60,524 nucleotides of DNA from Clostridiaceae bacterium UBA6085 (lineage in GTDB: Bacteria > Bacillota > Clostridia > Clostridiales > Clostridiaceae): the NCBI GenBank assembly GCA_002428605.1, contig DIXH01000088.1, positions 1 to 60,524 of the forward strand, read 5' to 3'. Below, one piece after another: positions 16,010 to 23,964 of the stretch (positions are counted from its first letter, which is position 1; each line of letters opens with the position of its first letter). Made by a program: the position numbers and the translations under genes. The notes beneath the pieces are model-generated. The model ran no database searches and had not been told where the DNA came from. It was given only the letters and a program-made list of their open reading frames with translations.

Positions 16010-16122
16010 GACATTCACCCTTTCATATCCTTTTTTTCATACCCTCTTGTTTTACCAGCATATTGTGGAGAGACTGTGGAGAAAAAAGGTATCTCAATAA
16101 GAAATGATTCATGGCAATAATA

Positions 16123-16163
16123 AAAAGCCTTTGCCTAGGATAACGACCCAGGCAAAGGCTTTA
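16123..16163. terminator. bidirectional rho-independent terminator
   Basis: AAAAGCCTTTGCCT at 16123-16136 pairs with GGCAAAGGCTTT at 16151-16162; A-run before and T-rich bases after. It ends the SOUL gene on the minus strand. Confidence 0.75.
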
Positions 16164-16179
16164 GAAACCTATATATAAA

Positions 16180-16698
16180 TTAAGCTGGATCGTTCCTGAG
16201 AACGTCAATCAGGACCTCGTTCCTTCTGAGGAAGGGTGGGATGAATGGAGGATTGTAGCGTGCAAGGTAGAAGTTCCCGACAGGTGTTATATCCTTTTTT
16301 GATACCCATTCGAGAAGCTTCTTTTCGTAATCCCTTATCTTGCTGTCACTTACATTACCTGAAAATGTGACAGAAGCTGCAAGCCTCGATTCATTTCTTT
16401 TGATCCTTATCTTTTTGTTTTCAGGTTCAGGGAGGGTCTCTTCCGAGAACGAGTCCGGCATTACGAATTCAGTCGATACAGAATCCTTGCCCATCTCATT
16501 GAACACGGGAGTGGTCATTGATATTTTCTTACTCTCGTCATTGCTCCCGCTGATATAGTCGAAAATCTGGCTGAATCCACTGGAGCCGTTGAGGCTTTTT
16601 TCATCCACTGCAGCTGTATAGTAGGAATCATACTGCCTGAGCTCAAAATTATCTTCCTTCACAAGTACCTTATATGGTGCTGTCTCGTATCTGGACAT
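16180..16698 (-). CDS. SOUL family heme-binding protein
   Basis: 172-residue soluble protein of the SOUL/HBP family. The typical pieces are present: an N-terminal APYKVLVKEDNFELRQYDSY, a central KISMTTPVFNEM, and a C-terminal PVGNFYLARYNPPFIPPFLRRNEV. Members bind heme or porphyrins loosely, and bacterial roles are little known. Start ATG 16698 follows AAGGAG. It diverges from the TudS-like gene, an arrangement in which the two could share a control region. Single-gene unit with its own terminator. Confidence 0.9.
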   Translation of the reverse strand: MSRYETAPYKVLVKEDNFELRQYDSYYTAAVDEKSLNGSSGFSQIFDYISGSNDESKKISMTTPVFNEMGKDSVSTEFVMPDSFSEETLPEPENKKIRIKRNESRLAASVTFSGNVSDSKIRDYEKKLLEWVSKKDITPVGNFYLARYNPPFIPPFLRRNEVLIDVLRNDPA

Positions 16699-16844
16699 TG
16701 TATTTCTCTCCTTTGCGGGTTAAGCTGAAGATAACGATATCATTGACTATATTATACTCCCTGTTCAAAGGATAGTTTAGATGCTGACCAATGAGCTGAT
16801 GAAAAATGAATAACAAATAAGTCGATTTACAAAGGAGGCTGACC

Positions 16845-17801
16845 ATGGAAAAATTACTGAGACCTAAGGTTGTCGTAAGCAGATGTCTTGGTTTTGATAC
16901 CTGCAGATACAACGGACAGACACTTCCGGACAAGTTTGTGGATGCGCTAGGTGAGTTTGTGGATTACAGGACAGTTTGTCCTGAGGTAGAGATAGGGCTT
17001 GGTGTCCCGAGGGATCCGATCAGACTGGTCCTTGAGAGGGGCGAGATGCTTCTTTACCAGCCTGCTACAGGCAAGGAGTGCAGGCAGGATATGCTTGACT
17101 ACTCAGACAATCTGTTCAGGGAACTATCCGATGTGGATGGATTTCTTCTTAAGGGAAGGTCACCTTCCTGCGGTATAAAGGACGTCAAGGTATACCTGGG
17201 GAAAGAGAAGGCAGTAGGCTCCATAAAGGGTGTTGGTATTTTCGGGGAGCAGGTGCTGCAGCATTTCCCGGGACTTGCAATCGAAGAGGAAGGAAGGCTT
17301 ACCAACTACAGGATCAGGGAGCATTTCCTTACAAAAATCTACATGCTTGCGAGGCTTAGGGAAGTTGAGAAGAAGGCCACCATGAAGGAACTTGTAAAGT
17401 TCCACGAAAGAAGCAAGTTTCTCCTAATGACATACAGCCAGAAGGAGCTTAAGCTTTTAGGAAGGATTGTTGCAAATACAGAGAAAAAATCTTTCAAGGA
17501 CATGGTTTCTGAGTACAGAACTCATTTCGGGGAAGCCCTTGCAAATCCTCCAAAGCCTACAAACATAGTAAATACACTGATGCATATGCAGGGCTATTTC
17601 TCCGATAAGCTGACTCCAAAGGAAAAAACTTTCTTAACTGAGAACTACACCAAGTACCGAGACGGAAAGGTTCATATAGGAGTACCGGTGAATCTATTAA
17701 GAGGCTATGCCATAAAGTATGAGCAGGAATATCTTCTTGACCAGTACCTTTGGGAGCCGTTTCCTGAAGAGCTGATGAATATCAGCGATACAGGAAAATA
17801 G
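16845..17801 (+). CDS. DUF523-DUF1722 protein, TudS-like thiouracil desulfidase candidate
   Basis: 318 residues. The N-terminal DUF523 domain (about 1-150) keeps three cysteines expected to hold a [4Fe-4S] cluster, in VSRCLGFDTCRYNG, RTVCPEVEIGLG and KGRSPSCGIKD. The C-terminal DUF1722 domain (about 185-310) has KFHERSKFLLMTYSQKEL and a PVNLLRGYAIKYEQEYL end. Free-standing DUF523 proteins (TudS) remove sulfur from 2-thiouracil through that cluster; two-domain proteins like this one are common but less studied. Start ATG 16845 follows AAAGGAGG. Monocistronic with a terminator downstream. Confidence 0.88.
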   Translation: MEKLLRPKVVVSRCLGFDTCRYNGQTLPDKFVDALGEFVDYRTVCPEVEIGLGVPRDPIRLVLERGEMLLYQPATGKECRQDMLDYSDNLFRELSDVDGFLLKGRSPSCGIKDVKVYLGKEKAVGSIKGVGIFGEQVLQHFPGLAIEEEGRLTNYRIREHFLTKIYMLARLREVEKKATMKELVKFHERSKFLLMTYSQKELKLLGRIVANTEKKSFKDMVSEYRTHFGEALANPPKPTNIVNTLMHMQGYFSDKLTPKEKTFLTENYTKYRDGKVHIGVPVNLLRGYAIKYEQEYLLDQYLWEPFPEELMNISDTGK

Positions 17802-17860
17802 TATCGGCTAATTTCAGAAATACCTGCCTGTGGCTAAATGGATGCAAGAATATCAAACTT

Positions 17861-17897
17861 AAACCGTCTTATCTGAATTGTCAGGTAAGACGGTTTA
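17861..17897 (+). terminator. rho-independent terminator
   Basis: AAACCGTCTTA pairs with TAAGACGGTTT around a short loop just after the DUF523-DUF1722 gene; the T-tract is short, so efficiency may be moderate. Confidence 0.6.
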
Positions 17898-18012
17898 TAT
17901 GCATATATTATACTTGTGTATCGAAGCGAATATAATAACTCTTTGAATTAACACTGTTCAATGTGATACGCCAATAATGTTCTGAGAAAGACTTTTACTT
18001 AAACACTTTGAT

Positions 18013-19401
18013 TTATTCTGCCAGTATGACATCGGTTCGATTTTTTGCTATTTCCTTAAGCTCATCTGTAAAGCCGTTGATACTAAATAATATGTAGTGT
18101 TCATTACGCTGCTCTTTTTTCCACTCAACTGCCTTCGCTTTTGCTTCAAGTGCAGTTAATATATTGGCACCAACTTTACCTTCCCAGTATTTGCATTCTC
18201 CAAAGATGATATCTTTACCATTGCTGTCATATGCAACGATGTCAATTTCCTTGTCACCGCTCCACCATCGGCCTGCCCTGTCAAATGTGAAGTTCCAGCT
18301 TTTATCAGTATTAAATTTCCAAATTTCTTCCAGGCATATTTCCTCATAGACGTGACTGATATGGCTGTCGTTCAGATTTATCCGTATTTTTTCCGCCACA
18401 AAGTCCAAGTTTCCGGATTCTATGAACCTCATGTTAGGGTATACGAATTTAAACCAGAAAAGTATGAAGTTGTCTTTTATCCTGTAAAGTCCTCTCTTGC
18501 TCTTTTCTGGATTCTCTTCAGTAATTGGCACCTGCCTCTCAAGAATATCAAGATCGATCAAGGTCTTCAGGTACTTCGACAAACCGGTCTGTTTAACCTC
18601 AAGTGCTGAAGCTATCTTTCCAAGTTTTTGGTTTCCTGATGCGATAGTTCTGATTATGGAAAAATAGCTGCCAATCTCCGAAACCTCCTGCTGAAGCAGG
18701 AAGTTAGGTTCTTCGTAAAGATAACTCTGTCTGGATAGAATATTCGTTTTGATTGCTGAATAAATATCAACATCATCAGAAAAAAGCTCGATGTATTTAG
18801 GCACTCCACCAGTTACAGAATAGTATTCAATCAATTCCTTTCTCGTCTTATTCGGCAAAAATTCATGATAGTGGCTGAAACGGATCTGTTTCAGTTTTAT
18901 CTGTCCTGTTCTTCTTCCAAACAAGGGACTTGAATAATGCAATGTCTGGCTCTCCATCATTGAAACCAGAGATCCGCAGAGTATTACCATTATGTTTGCA
19001 TCCTTAAGGATTGTGTCCCAAATCTTTTGGAAAATGGAGGGGAAAGCTGTATTGGATTTTCCCAGGTACTGGAACTCATCAATAACCAGTATCAGTTTTT
19101 CACCATCAGTTTTTGAAAGGAGGGTCTTGAAGATGATCTCCCATTGGTCAATTTGAGAAAGCCTAAGAAGGTCATTGTTGCAAAAATCAGCTACTGCATC
19201 CTTGAATGAATTGCGGTTCTGAATTTCGCTCTCTTCCGTAACAAGGAAATACAGGGCTTTTTTATCTCTTATGAATTCATTGGAAAGTTCAGTCTTTCCG
19301 ACCCTGCGTCTGCCATAAAGTATGACCAATGAAGATTCTGGACGGCTATATTCTGCAGATAAAAAGTTCAATTCTTCCTGGCGGTCAACAAACTTCTTCA
19401 A
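18013..19401 (-). CDS. P-loop ATPase with DUF234-type nuclease-like C-terminus
   Basis: 462 residues, cytoplasmic. An N-terminal AAA+/STAND-like ATPase has Walker A YGRRRVGKTEL (about 30-40) and Walker B LILVIDEFQYL; a winged-helix region follows (KLGKIASALEVKQTGLSKYLK). The C-terminus is a DUF234 domain with GDKEIDIVAYD and FGECKYW, matching the D...ExK core of PD-(D/E)xK nucleases. Such proteins are abundant in archaea and anaerobic bacteria and have no settled function. Start TTG 19401 is eight bases after AGGAGG; GTG 19410 overlaps that site. Single-gene unit. Confidence 0.88.
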   Translation of the reverse strand: MKKFVDRQEELNFLSAEYSRPESSLVILYGRRRVGKTELSNEFIRDKKALYFLVTEESEIQNRNSFKDAVADFCNNDLLRLSQIDQWEIIFKTLLSKTDGEKLILVIDEFQYLGKSNTAFPSIFQKIWDTILKDANIMVILCGSLVSMMESQTLHYSSPLFGRRTGQIKLKQIRFSHYHEFLPNKTRKELIEYYSVTGGVPKYIELFSDDVDIYSAIKTNILSRQSYLYEEPNFLLQQEVSEIGSYFSIIRTIASGNQKLGKIASALEVKQTGLSKYLKTLIDLDILERQVPITEENPEKSKRGLYRIKDNFILFWFKFVYPNMRFIESGNLDFVAEKIRINLNDSHISHVYEEICLEEIWKFNTDKSWNFTFDRAGRWWSGDKEIDIVAYDSNGKDIIFGECKYWEGKVGANILTALEAKAKAVEWKKEQRNEHYILFSINGFTDELKEIAKNRTDVILAE

Positions 19402-19422
19402 TTCAACCACCTCCTGTAATAT

Positions 19423-19459
19423 TATTATACTTCAAGTTATTATAATTTCAAGTATAATA
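19423..19459. promoter_or_regulatory. inverted repeat at the promoter of the DUF234 ATPase gene
   Basis: TATTATACTT at 19423-19432 is repeated inverted as AAGTATAATA at 19450-19459 with 17 bases between, directly upstream of the ATPase ribosome binding site. Each arm also resembles a -10 element, so operator and promoter may overlap. Confidence 0.4.
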
Positions 19460-19598
19460 AATCGATACGTACAAATGCTGTCCAAGATTACCAAACCACC
19501 AAAATTTGTAATGGACAGGTACTGTCTAACTCGGATCAATGGAACTTTGTCTAATCATAATCATATCAACGAAAGATAATTCAGGGTGACTGGTTGAC

Positions 19599-19646
19599 GA
19601 ATATATCGGGCGGCGATATATTAAGTATAACGAGCTGCGATATATC
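19599..19646 (+). promoter_or_regulatory. candidate PadR operator (repeated CGATATAT palindromes)
   Basis: AATATATCG (19599-19607) and CGATATATT (19613-19621) form a perfect inverted repeat with a 5-base spacer; a second palindrome CGATATATCG lies at 19637-19646. They sit 18-65 bases before the padR start, where autoregulatory PadR sites usually lie. The palindromes have no T-runs. Confidence 0.6.
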
Positions 19647-19663
19647 GGGAAAGGAGCCATCAA

Positions 19664-19975
19664 ATGGGAATGCCGTTGACTGAGTCAATGTATTACATAT
19701 TATTGTCACTTATCAATCCTAAACATGGATATGGGATCATGCAGCAGGTTGAGAAAATGACAGAAGGCAGGGTAACTTTGGGTGCCGGTACTCTATATGG
19801 GGCGTTGAGCACTCTCCTTGATAAGAAGTGGATAGCTCTTTACAGTGCTGATGAGGAATCCAGGAAGAAAAAAGAATATGTGATTACGGGATATGGGCTT
19901 GCGGTCTTGAACGATGAGATAGTACGGCTGGAGGAGCTACTTAATAACGGCAGGAGGGTGACTAGGAATGTATAG
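19664..19975 (+). CDS. PadR family transcriptional regulator
   Basis: 103-residue winged-helix regulator. It has the PadR start (YYILLSLINPKHGYGIMQQVEKM), the LGAGTLYGALSTL recognition region, and the beta-wing RKKKEYVITGYGLAVL. PadR proteins repress membrane-stress, antimicrobial or phenolic-acid genes, usually including their own operon. Start ATG 19664 follows AAAGGAG. The stop overlaps the start of the DUF2812 gene by 8 bases. Palindromic CGATATAT repeats upstream are its likely operator. Confidence 0.92.
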   Translation: MGMPLTESMYYILLSLINPKHGYGIMQQVEKMTEGRVTLGAGTLYGALSTLLDKKWIALYSADEESRKKKEYVITGYGLAVLNDEIVRLEELLNNGRRVTRNV

Positions 19976-20474
19976 GTTCAGGTTGTATTACGACAAGGAC
20001 AAGGAAGAGGAATATCTGAATGAGATGTCAGCTAAGGGTTATGCCATGAAGCACTACTTTCTTGGTTTATATGATTTCGAAGAGTGTAACCCAAATGAAT
20101 ATACTTACCGGATTGACCTTATAAATGACATGACATTTAAGGAGAGGAAGGAGCTATATGACCTTGTGCGTGAGTCCGGTGGTGAGCATGTCCAGTCCTG
20201 GGGCTTCTGGGCCTTCTTTAGGAAAAGAGGCAAGTTTGAGCTGTATTCCGACAGAGAAAGCCAGATTCACCAGTATGAGAGGATAAGATTAGCCTTCCTT
20301 GCACTGGCATTCCTTGAAGTCATTTCAGCGATTCAGCAATGGATTCGCCTCGATTGGGAAAATACGATCTCAGAACGTGCTTTTGCAGTGATTTTCACTG
20401 CCCTCGCCACTATATTCATCTACCAGATAATTAAAACCACAATAAAAATTCGCCAGCTAAAGGCGATGATTTAA
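19968..20474 (+). CDS. DUF2812 membrane protein
   Basis: 168 residues. The soluble N-terminal part (about 1-95) has the DUF2812 pattern: an early YDKDKEEEYLNEMSAKGYAM, then VQSWGFWAFFRKRGKFELYSD. Two transmembrane helices follow (about 105-122 and 137-155). DUF2812 genes are commonly the second gene of padR operons and are thought to act with the regulator, perhaps as a membrane-anchored ligand sensor or antirepressor; this is inference. Start ATG 19968 overlaps the padR end. Confidence 0.85.
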   Translation: MYRFRLYYDKDKEEEYLNEMSAKGYAMKHYFLGLYDFEECNPNEYTYRIDLINDMTFKERKELYDLVRESGGEHVQSWGFWAFFRKRGKFELYSDRESQIHQYERIRLAFLALAFLEVISAIQQWIRLDWENTISERAFAVIFTALATIFIYQIIKTTIKIRQLKAMI

Positions 20475-20642
20475 AGTAATGGATTAAGTACATAACCCCA
20501 ATAATGAGTATAGCAATATTGAGATTTTTTTCAGCATAGTAACCTTCTTCTCGTCATAACTAATATGCCGATGCCCAAAGGACGCATACTAATAACAAAG
20601 TATTTGCCACAGATTGAAGATTGGTACTATCCATGGGGAGTT

Positions 20643-20671
20643 CAAGGACTGCAAATATTCAGCAGTCCTTG
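20643..20671. repeat. perfect 10-bp hairpin at the end of the LysR remnant
   Basis: CAAGGACTGC at 20643-20652 pairs with GCAGTCCTTG at 20662-20671, 9-base loop. No clear T-run follows on either strand, so terminator function is uncertain. The hairpin spans the stop codon of the LysR remnant. Confidence 0.5.
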
Positions 20672-21045
20672 TTCCTTGTTTCAGTGCATTCCTTCACAAA
20701 TTTCAGAAAAAGCTCAGTTGAGAGCGGCAGCTTCCCGTCCTTTCTTCGAATGCAATATATATGGCGCATAAGGCGAATTTCATCAATCACATCAACCTTG
20801 CTTAGAAGTCCGAGCCTGATCTCCTGCCTGACATCGCTTTCCGAAACAATGGATATTCCTGAGTTGTCGTAGATGCTTTGCTTTATGGCTTCGACTCCTC
20901 CGACGACACAGATGTTCTTTTGAGTGAACTTGAAGCCTCCTGTCTTCTCAAGATAAGAGATAAGCGAGGTGTTTGGGTTTGTTACGAGAAATACCTCATT
21001 CTTTACCTCATTGATGAATATCCGTTTTCTTATTGATGAATCAAG
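20659..21045 (-). pseudogene. LysR-type regulator, C-terminal remnant
   Basis: Minus-strand frame encoding only the effector-binding second half of a LysR-family regulator: NEVFLVTNPNTSLISYLEKT, ICVVGGVEAIKQSIYDNSG, then ISIVSESDVRQEI and an end typical of the family. The DNA-binding winged helix and the first lobe (~170 residues) are missing. The upstream end stops abruptly near 21045, exactly where a remnant of another gene on the opposite strand begins, so a deletion removed both 5' portions. Confidence 0.75.
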
Positions 21046-21046
21046 G

Positions 21047-21739
21047 AGTGCTGAAAGGACTGCAAACAACCTATGGGAATTCACTCAGCGCTCCTACAAC
21101 ATCCTGAGTGAACATCCTGTAAACAAGGCACGGGATGAAGCAGGCCTGCATTCAGCCAATACCATAATCACAAGAGGAGCCGGGCTTGACAGGTATATGC
21201 CTACACTCAAGGAACTTTATGGCCTCAGGGCAGCATGTGTGTCAGGTGATGCAACTGTAGGCGGAATAGCCGAACTTGCGGGAATGGACTACTATACTGA
21301 TGAATCATTTACCGGAAGCTTTGACACCAATCTTACAGGGAAGGCGTTGCTTACAGTCGGGCTTTTAAATGAACAGAATTACGACTGGGTAGTCATGCAT
21401 GTAAAGGGGACAGACCTTGCGGGACACGACAACATTCCAATTGTAAAAAAAGAGATAATTGAGAAGATAGATACAGCAATCGGAATAATCCTTCAGAAAA
21501 TTGACCTGAACAGCTGCTATATTACCATCACGGCTGACCACAGCACTTCATGCGAGGCCAGAGACCATATCGGTGATGGTGTGCCAACTATCATAGCAGG
21601 AGGAGATGTAAGACAGGACTGTGTAACATCAGCAGGCGAAAGCCAGTTCATGGCCGGAAGCCTCAACAATCTGACAGCGAACGACATTTTCATGCTTCAG
21701 ATGGACCTCATAGGCTTCACTGACAAGGTTGGCTCATAA
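21047..21739 (+). pseudogene. apgM: cofactor-independent phosphoglycerate mutase (ApgM type), C-terminal remnant
   Basis: About 230 residues of an archaeal-type 2,3-bisphosphoglycerate-independent phosphoglycerate mutase. From ERTANNLWEF on, the family sequence is clear: HPVNKARDEAG, the RGAGLDRYMP region, GDATVGGIAELAGM, VVMHVKGTDLAGHDN and the metal-binding TADHSTSC. The first ~170 residues, including the catalytic-Ser metal site, are lost. An ATG at 20969 is in frame, but its first ~26 codons are antisense of the LysR remnant. Probably inactive; a fused product could still be translated. Confidence 0.8.
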
Positions 21740-21752
21740 ATAAATGCAAGGG

Positions 21753-21792
21753 AACGGACTCTCTGATTCACATCGGAGAGTCCGTTTTTTTT
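21753..21792 (+). terminator. rho-independent terminator
   Basis: AACGGACTCTC pairs with GAGAGTCCGTT and runs into eight T; it ends the apgM remnant and separates it from the converging ptb gene. Confidence 0.9.
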
Positions 21793-21804
21793 AGCATTAC
21801 ATAA

Positions 21805-22722
21805 TCATTTGCTGAACATATCCTGGCTTACCAGATAACTTGAAAGAGCTATCGAGATAAGCTTATCTTCTATGGAGTCTGAACGGGATGTCATTACCAA
21901 TGGTGATGTCGTTCCCATGATTATTGATCCAATCCTTTTCTTTGCAAAATAGGTTATCGCCTTGTGAAGCACATTTCCCATCCTGATATCTGAAACCAAA
22001 AGGATATCAGCTTTACCGGCCACTTCACTTCTGAGTCCTTTGTGTTCAGCAGAAATAACGGATATAGCATTGTCCAGGGCGAATGGTCCGTCTACTATGC
22101 AGTTCTTTATTTGGCCACGCTCGTTCATTTTTGATATTATTGCTGCATCAAGGGTCTCTGGCATAGCGGGATTAACCGTTTCAAGTGCGGTTACGAGTGC
22201 TACCTTAGGAACATCATATCCTAGTATTCGTGCTACATAAACTGCGTTGTTCAGAATCTCCACCTTCGTGTTCAAATCAGGTGATATGTTCATTGCACAG
22301 TCGGTGATGAAATAAAGACCTTCAGTGTCAATCTTATCTGTTACTGTCATCTGGGTTACCAAACGGTTAGACCTCAAACCCTTCTCCTTATCCAGTACTG
22401 CCTTTATGAAAGTAGATGTTGCCAGAAGTCCCTTCATAGGCATGTCCGCAAGATTGCTCCTGACCAGCTCTACAGCTTTTGCTGCGCAATCCGCATCAGT
22501 ATCGGCATGTATTATCTCCACACCATCTAGCCTGTATTTTCCTTCAAGAATCATTTTCTCAATCTTCAATTTGTCGCCGACGAAAATGAAGTTTGCTATG
22601 CCTCTGTCTATAGTCGCCTGCGCTACCTGTAGAATCTCATCATCAGCCGCCTGTGCCACAGCGATTGTCTTTCTCGGCAGATTCGAGACTTTCTCCAAGA
22701 CCTCATCCAATGATCTTATCAT
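21805..22722 (-). CDS. ptb: phosphate butyryltransferase (copy 1)
   Basis: Converts acyl-CoA (butyryl-, isobutyryl-, isovaleryl-type) plus phosphate to acyl phosphate and CoA. 305 residues, full length. Family marks are MKGLLATSTFIKAVLDKEKGL, ITDCAMNISPDL, RGQIKNCIVDGPFALDNAIS and a final IMGTTSPLVMTSRSDS. Start ATG 22722 follows GGGAGG. It lies 32 bases after buk on the same strand, so buk-ptb form an operon, the reverse of the ptb-buk order of classical butyrate clostridia. Neighbouring oxidoreductase and TRAP genes suggest a catabolic rather than a classical butyrate role. Confidence 0.92.
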   Translation of the reverse strand: MIRSLDEVLEKVSNLPRKTIAVAQAADDEILQVAQATIDRGIANFIFVGDKLKIEKMILEGKYRLDGVEIIHADTDADCAAKAVELVRSNLADMPMKGLLATSTFIKAVLDKEKGLRSNRLVTQMTVTDKIDTEGLYFITDCAMNISPDLNTKVEILNNAVYVARILGYDVPKVALVTALETVNPAMPETLDAAIISKMNERGQIKNCIVDGPFALDNAISVISAEHKGLRSEVAGKADILLVSDIRMGNVLHKAITYFAKKRIGSIIMGTTSPLVMTSRSDSIEDKLISIALSSYLVSQDMFSK

Positions 22723-22754
22723 GAATTTTACCTCCCAAACTTATTTTGCTTGTA

Positions 22755-23834
22755 TCATACGTATTCATGTATCGGCCAATGTCCATTCATCCCAAATAGT
22801 GCTCCTTCCAGGAGTGATTCAATTTCATTTTCGCCTGGGAAAAGATGGATTGGTGCTATGAATTCACACCATTTCGAGATTCCAGAAACTATATATGAGG
22901 AATATGCCAATCCACCTGTGAAGGCGATTGCATCTACTTCACCTCTGAGAGTAACTGCAGCAGACCCGATGCTCTTTGCTATCTGGTAGATCATTGCATC
23001 ATAGACTTCCTTTGCATAGCTGTCACCGCCGGAAATCATTCCTTCAACCTCCCGGCCATCCTTTGTACCGAGAATCGCGTATAATCCTCCCTTACCGTTT
23101 ACCATTCCGTAGAGCTGAGGATAGGTATATTCTCCTGAAAATGCTGCCTTAAGGACTTCGCCAACCGGCAAGGTTCCTGCCCTTTCAGGGGCCATAGGGC
23201 CATCTCCATCCAAACCATTGTTGACATCCTCCACTTTTCCCTTGTGGTGGGCGGCTATTGACATACCTCCACCCATATGGATGATGATTGCATTCATTTC
23301 CGAATACTCTTTTCCAAGCTTTGATGCAAGCTTCCTGCCAACGGACTTCTGGTTAAGAGCCTGATAGAAGCTCTTTCTGTAAACATCCTTCCAGCCGGTA
23401 TAGCGTGCCTCTGGGATTAGCTCATCGATGCAAGGCGCATCAACAGTTAGTGCCGGAATGCCTAACTCGAGGGCAAGGTCATACGCTATGGTGCATCCTA
23501 CACCGCATGGGTGATTTCCGTACTTTCGACTTTTAGCATCCTGAACCATAGCTTCATTGATTCTGTACGTTCCGCTGACCATGGCTTTTACAGGTGCACC
23601 TCTTGAAACAATAAGACTAAGGTCTGTCAGACTGTATCCATTTGTTGTGACGTAATCTTCAATGATCTTTCTTCTGAATGAGTACTGGTCCCAAATATCA
23701 CTGAATGCATGGAACTGATTGTCACTCTCATGTCGTATAGTTTCCTGACCTATGCATTCCGTGTCTCTATATATGGCGATTTTCGTTGATGTGCTTCCCA
23801 GGTTGACGATAAGGATCAGATTTCCGTTTTTCAT
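22755..23834 (-). CDS. buk: butyrate kinase (copy 1)
   Basis: Acyl phosphate + ADP gives carboxylate + ATP; ASKHA-fold kinase of 359 residues. The phosphate loop keeps its Asn (IVNLGSTSTKIAIY), the substrate Arg is present in SRGAPVKAMVSG, and IIHMGGGMSIAAHHKG and GDGPMAPERAG follow the family pattern. The AAGxPAFIVDP block is divergent (LTVDAPCIDE). Start ATG 23834 follows AGGGGG. Its own promoter lies at 23863-23891. Substrate may be butyrate, isobutyrate or another short acid. Confidence 0.92.
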   Translation of the reverse strand: MKNGNLILIVNLGSTSTKIAIYRDTECIGQETIRHESDNQFHAFSDIWDQYSFRRKIIEDYVTTNGYSLTDLSLIVSRGAPVKAMVSGTYRINEAMVQDAKSRKYGNHPCGVGCTIAYDLALELGIPALTVDAPCIDELIPEARYTGWKDVYRKSFYQALNQKSVGRKLASKLGKEYSEMNAIIIHMGGGMSIAAHHKGKVEDVNNGLDGDGPMAPERAGTLPVGEVLKAAFSGEYTYPQLYGMVNGKGGLYAILGTKDGREVEGMISGGDSYAKEVYDAMIYQIAKSIGSAAVTLRGEVDAIAFTGGLAYSSYIVSGISKWCEFIAPIHLFPGENEIESLLEGALFGMNGHWPIHEYV

Positions 23835-23862
23835 GATTATCCCCCTGTATCAATTTTTATCC

Positions 23863-23891
23863 TTTATACGAGTAAATTTAATATAGAACAA
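23863..23891 (-). promoter_or_regulatory. sigma-A promoter of buk-ptb
   Basis: On the minus strand TTGTTC (23891-23886) and TATAAA (23868-23863) are separated by exactly 17 bases, about 30 bases before buk. The -35 overlaps the T-run of the preceding terminator. Confidence 0.6.
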
Positions 23892-23923
23892 AAAAGAAAA
23901 CTGTGTGAAAAAACACAGTTTTC
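23887..23923 (-). terminator. rho-independent terminator of the Crp/Fnr regulator gene
   Basis: GAAAACTGTG / CACAGTTTTC hairpin (23896-23923) followed on the minus strand by a T-rich run. The hairpin's TGTG/CACA arms lie just upstream of the buk promoter, so a second use as an operator is possible. Confidence 0.7.
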
Positions 23924-23964
23924 TGAAAAAGGTCATGTGATAATGTGTCTAAAGAGTTAATGAA

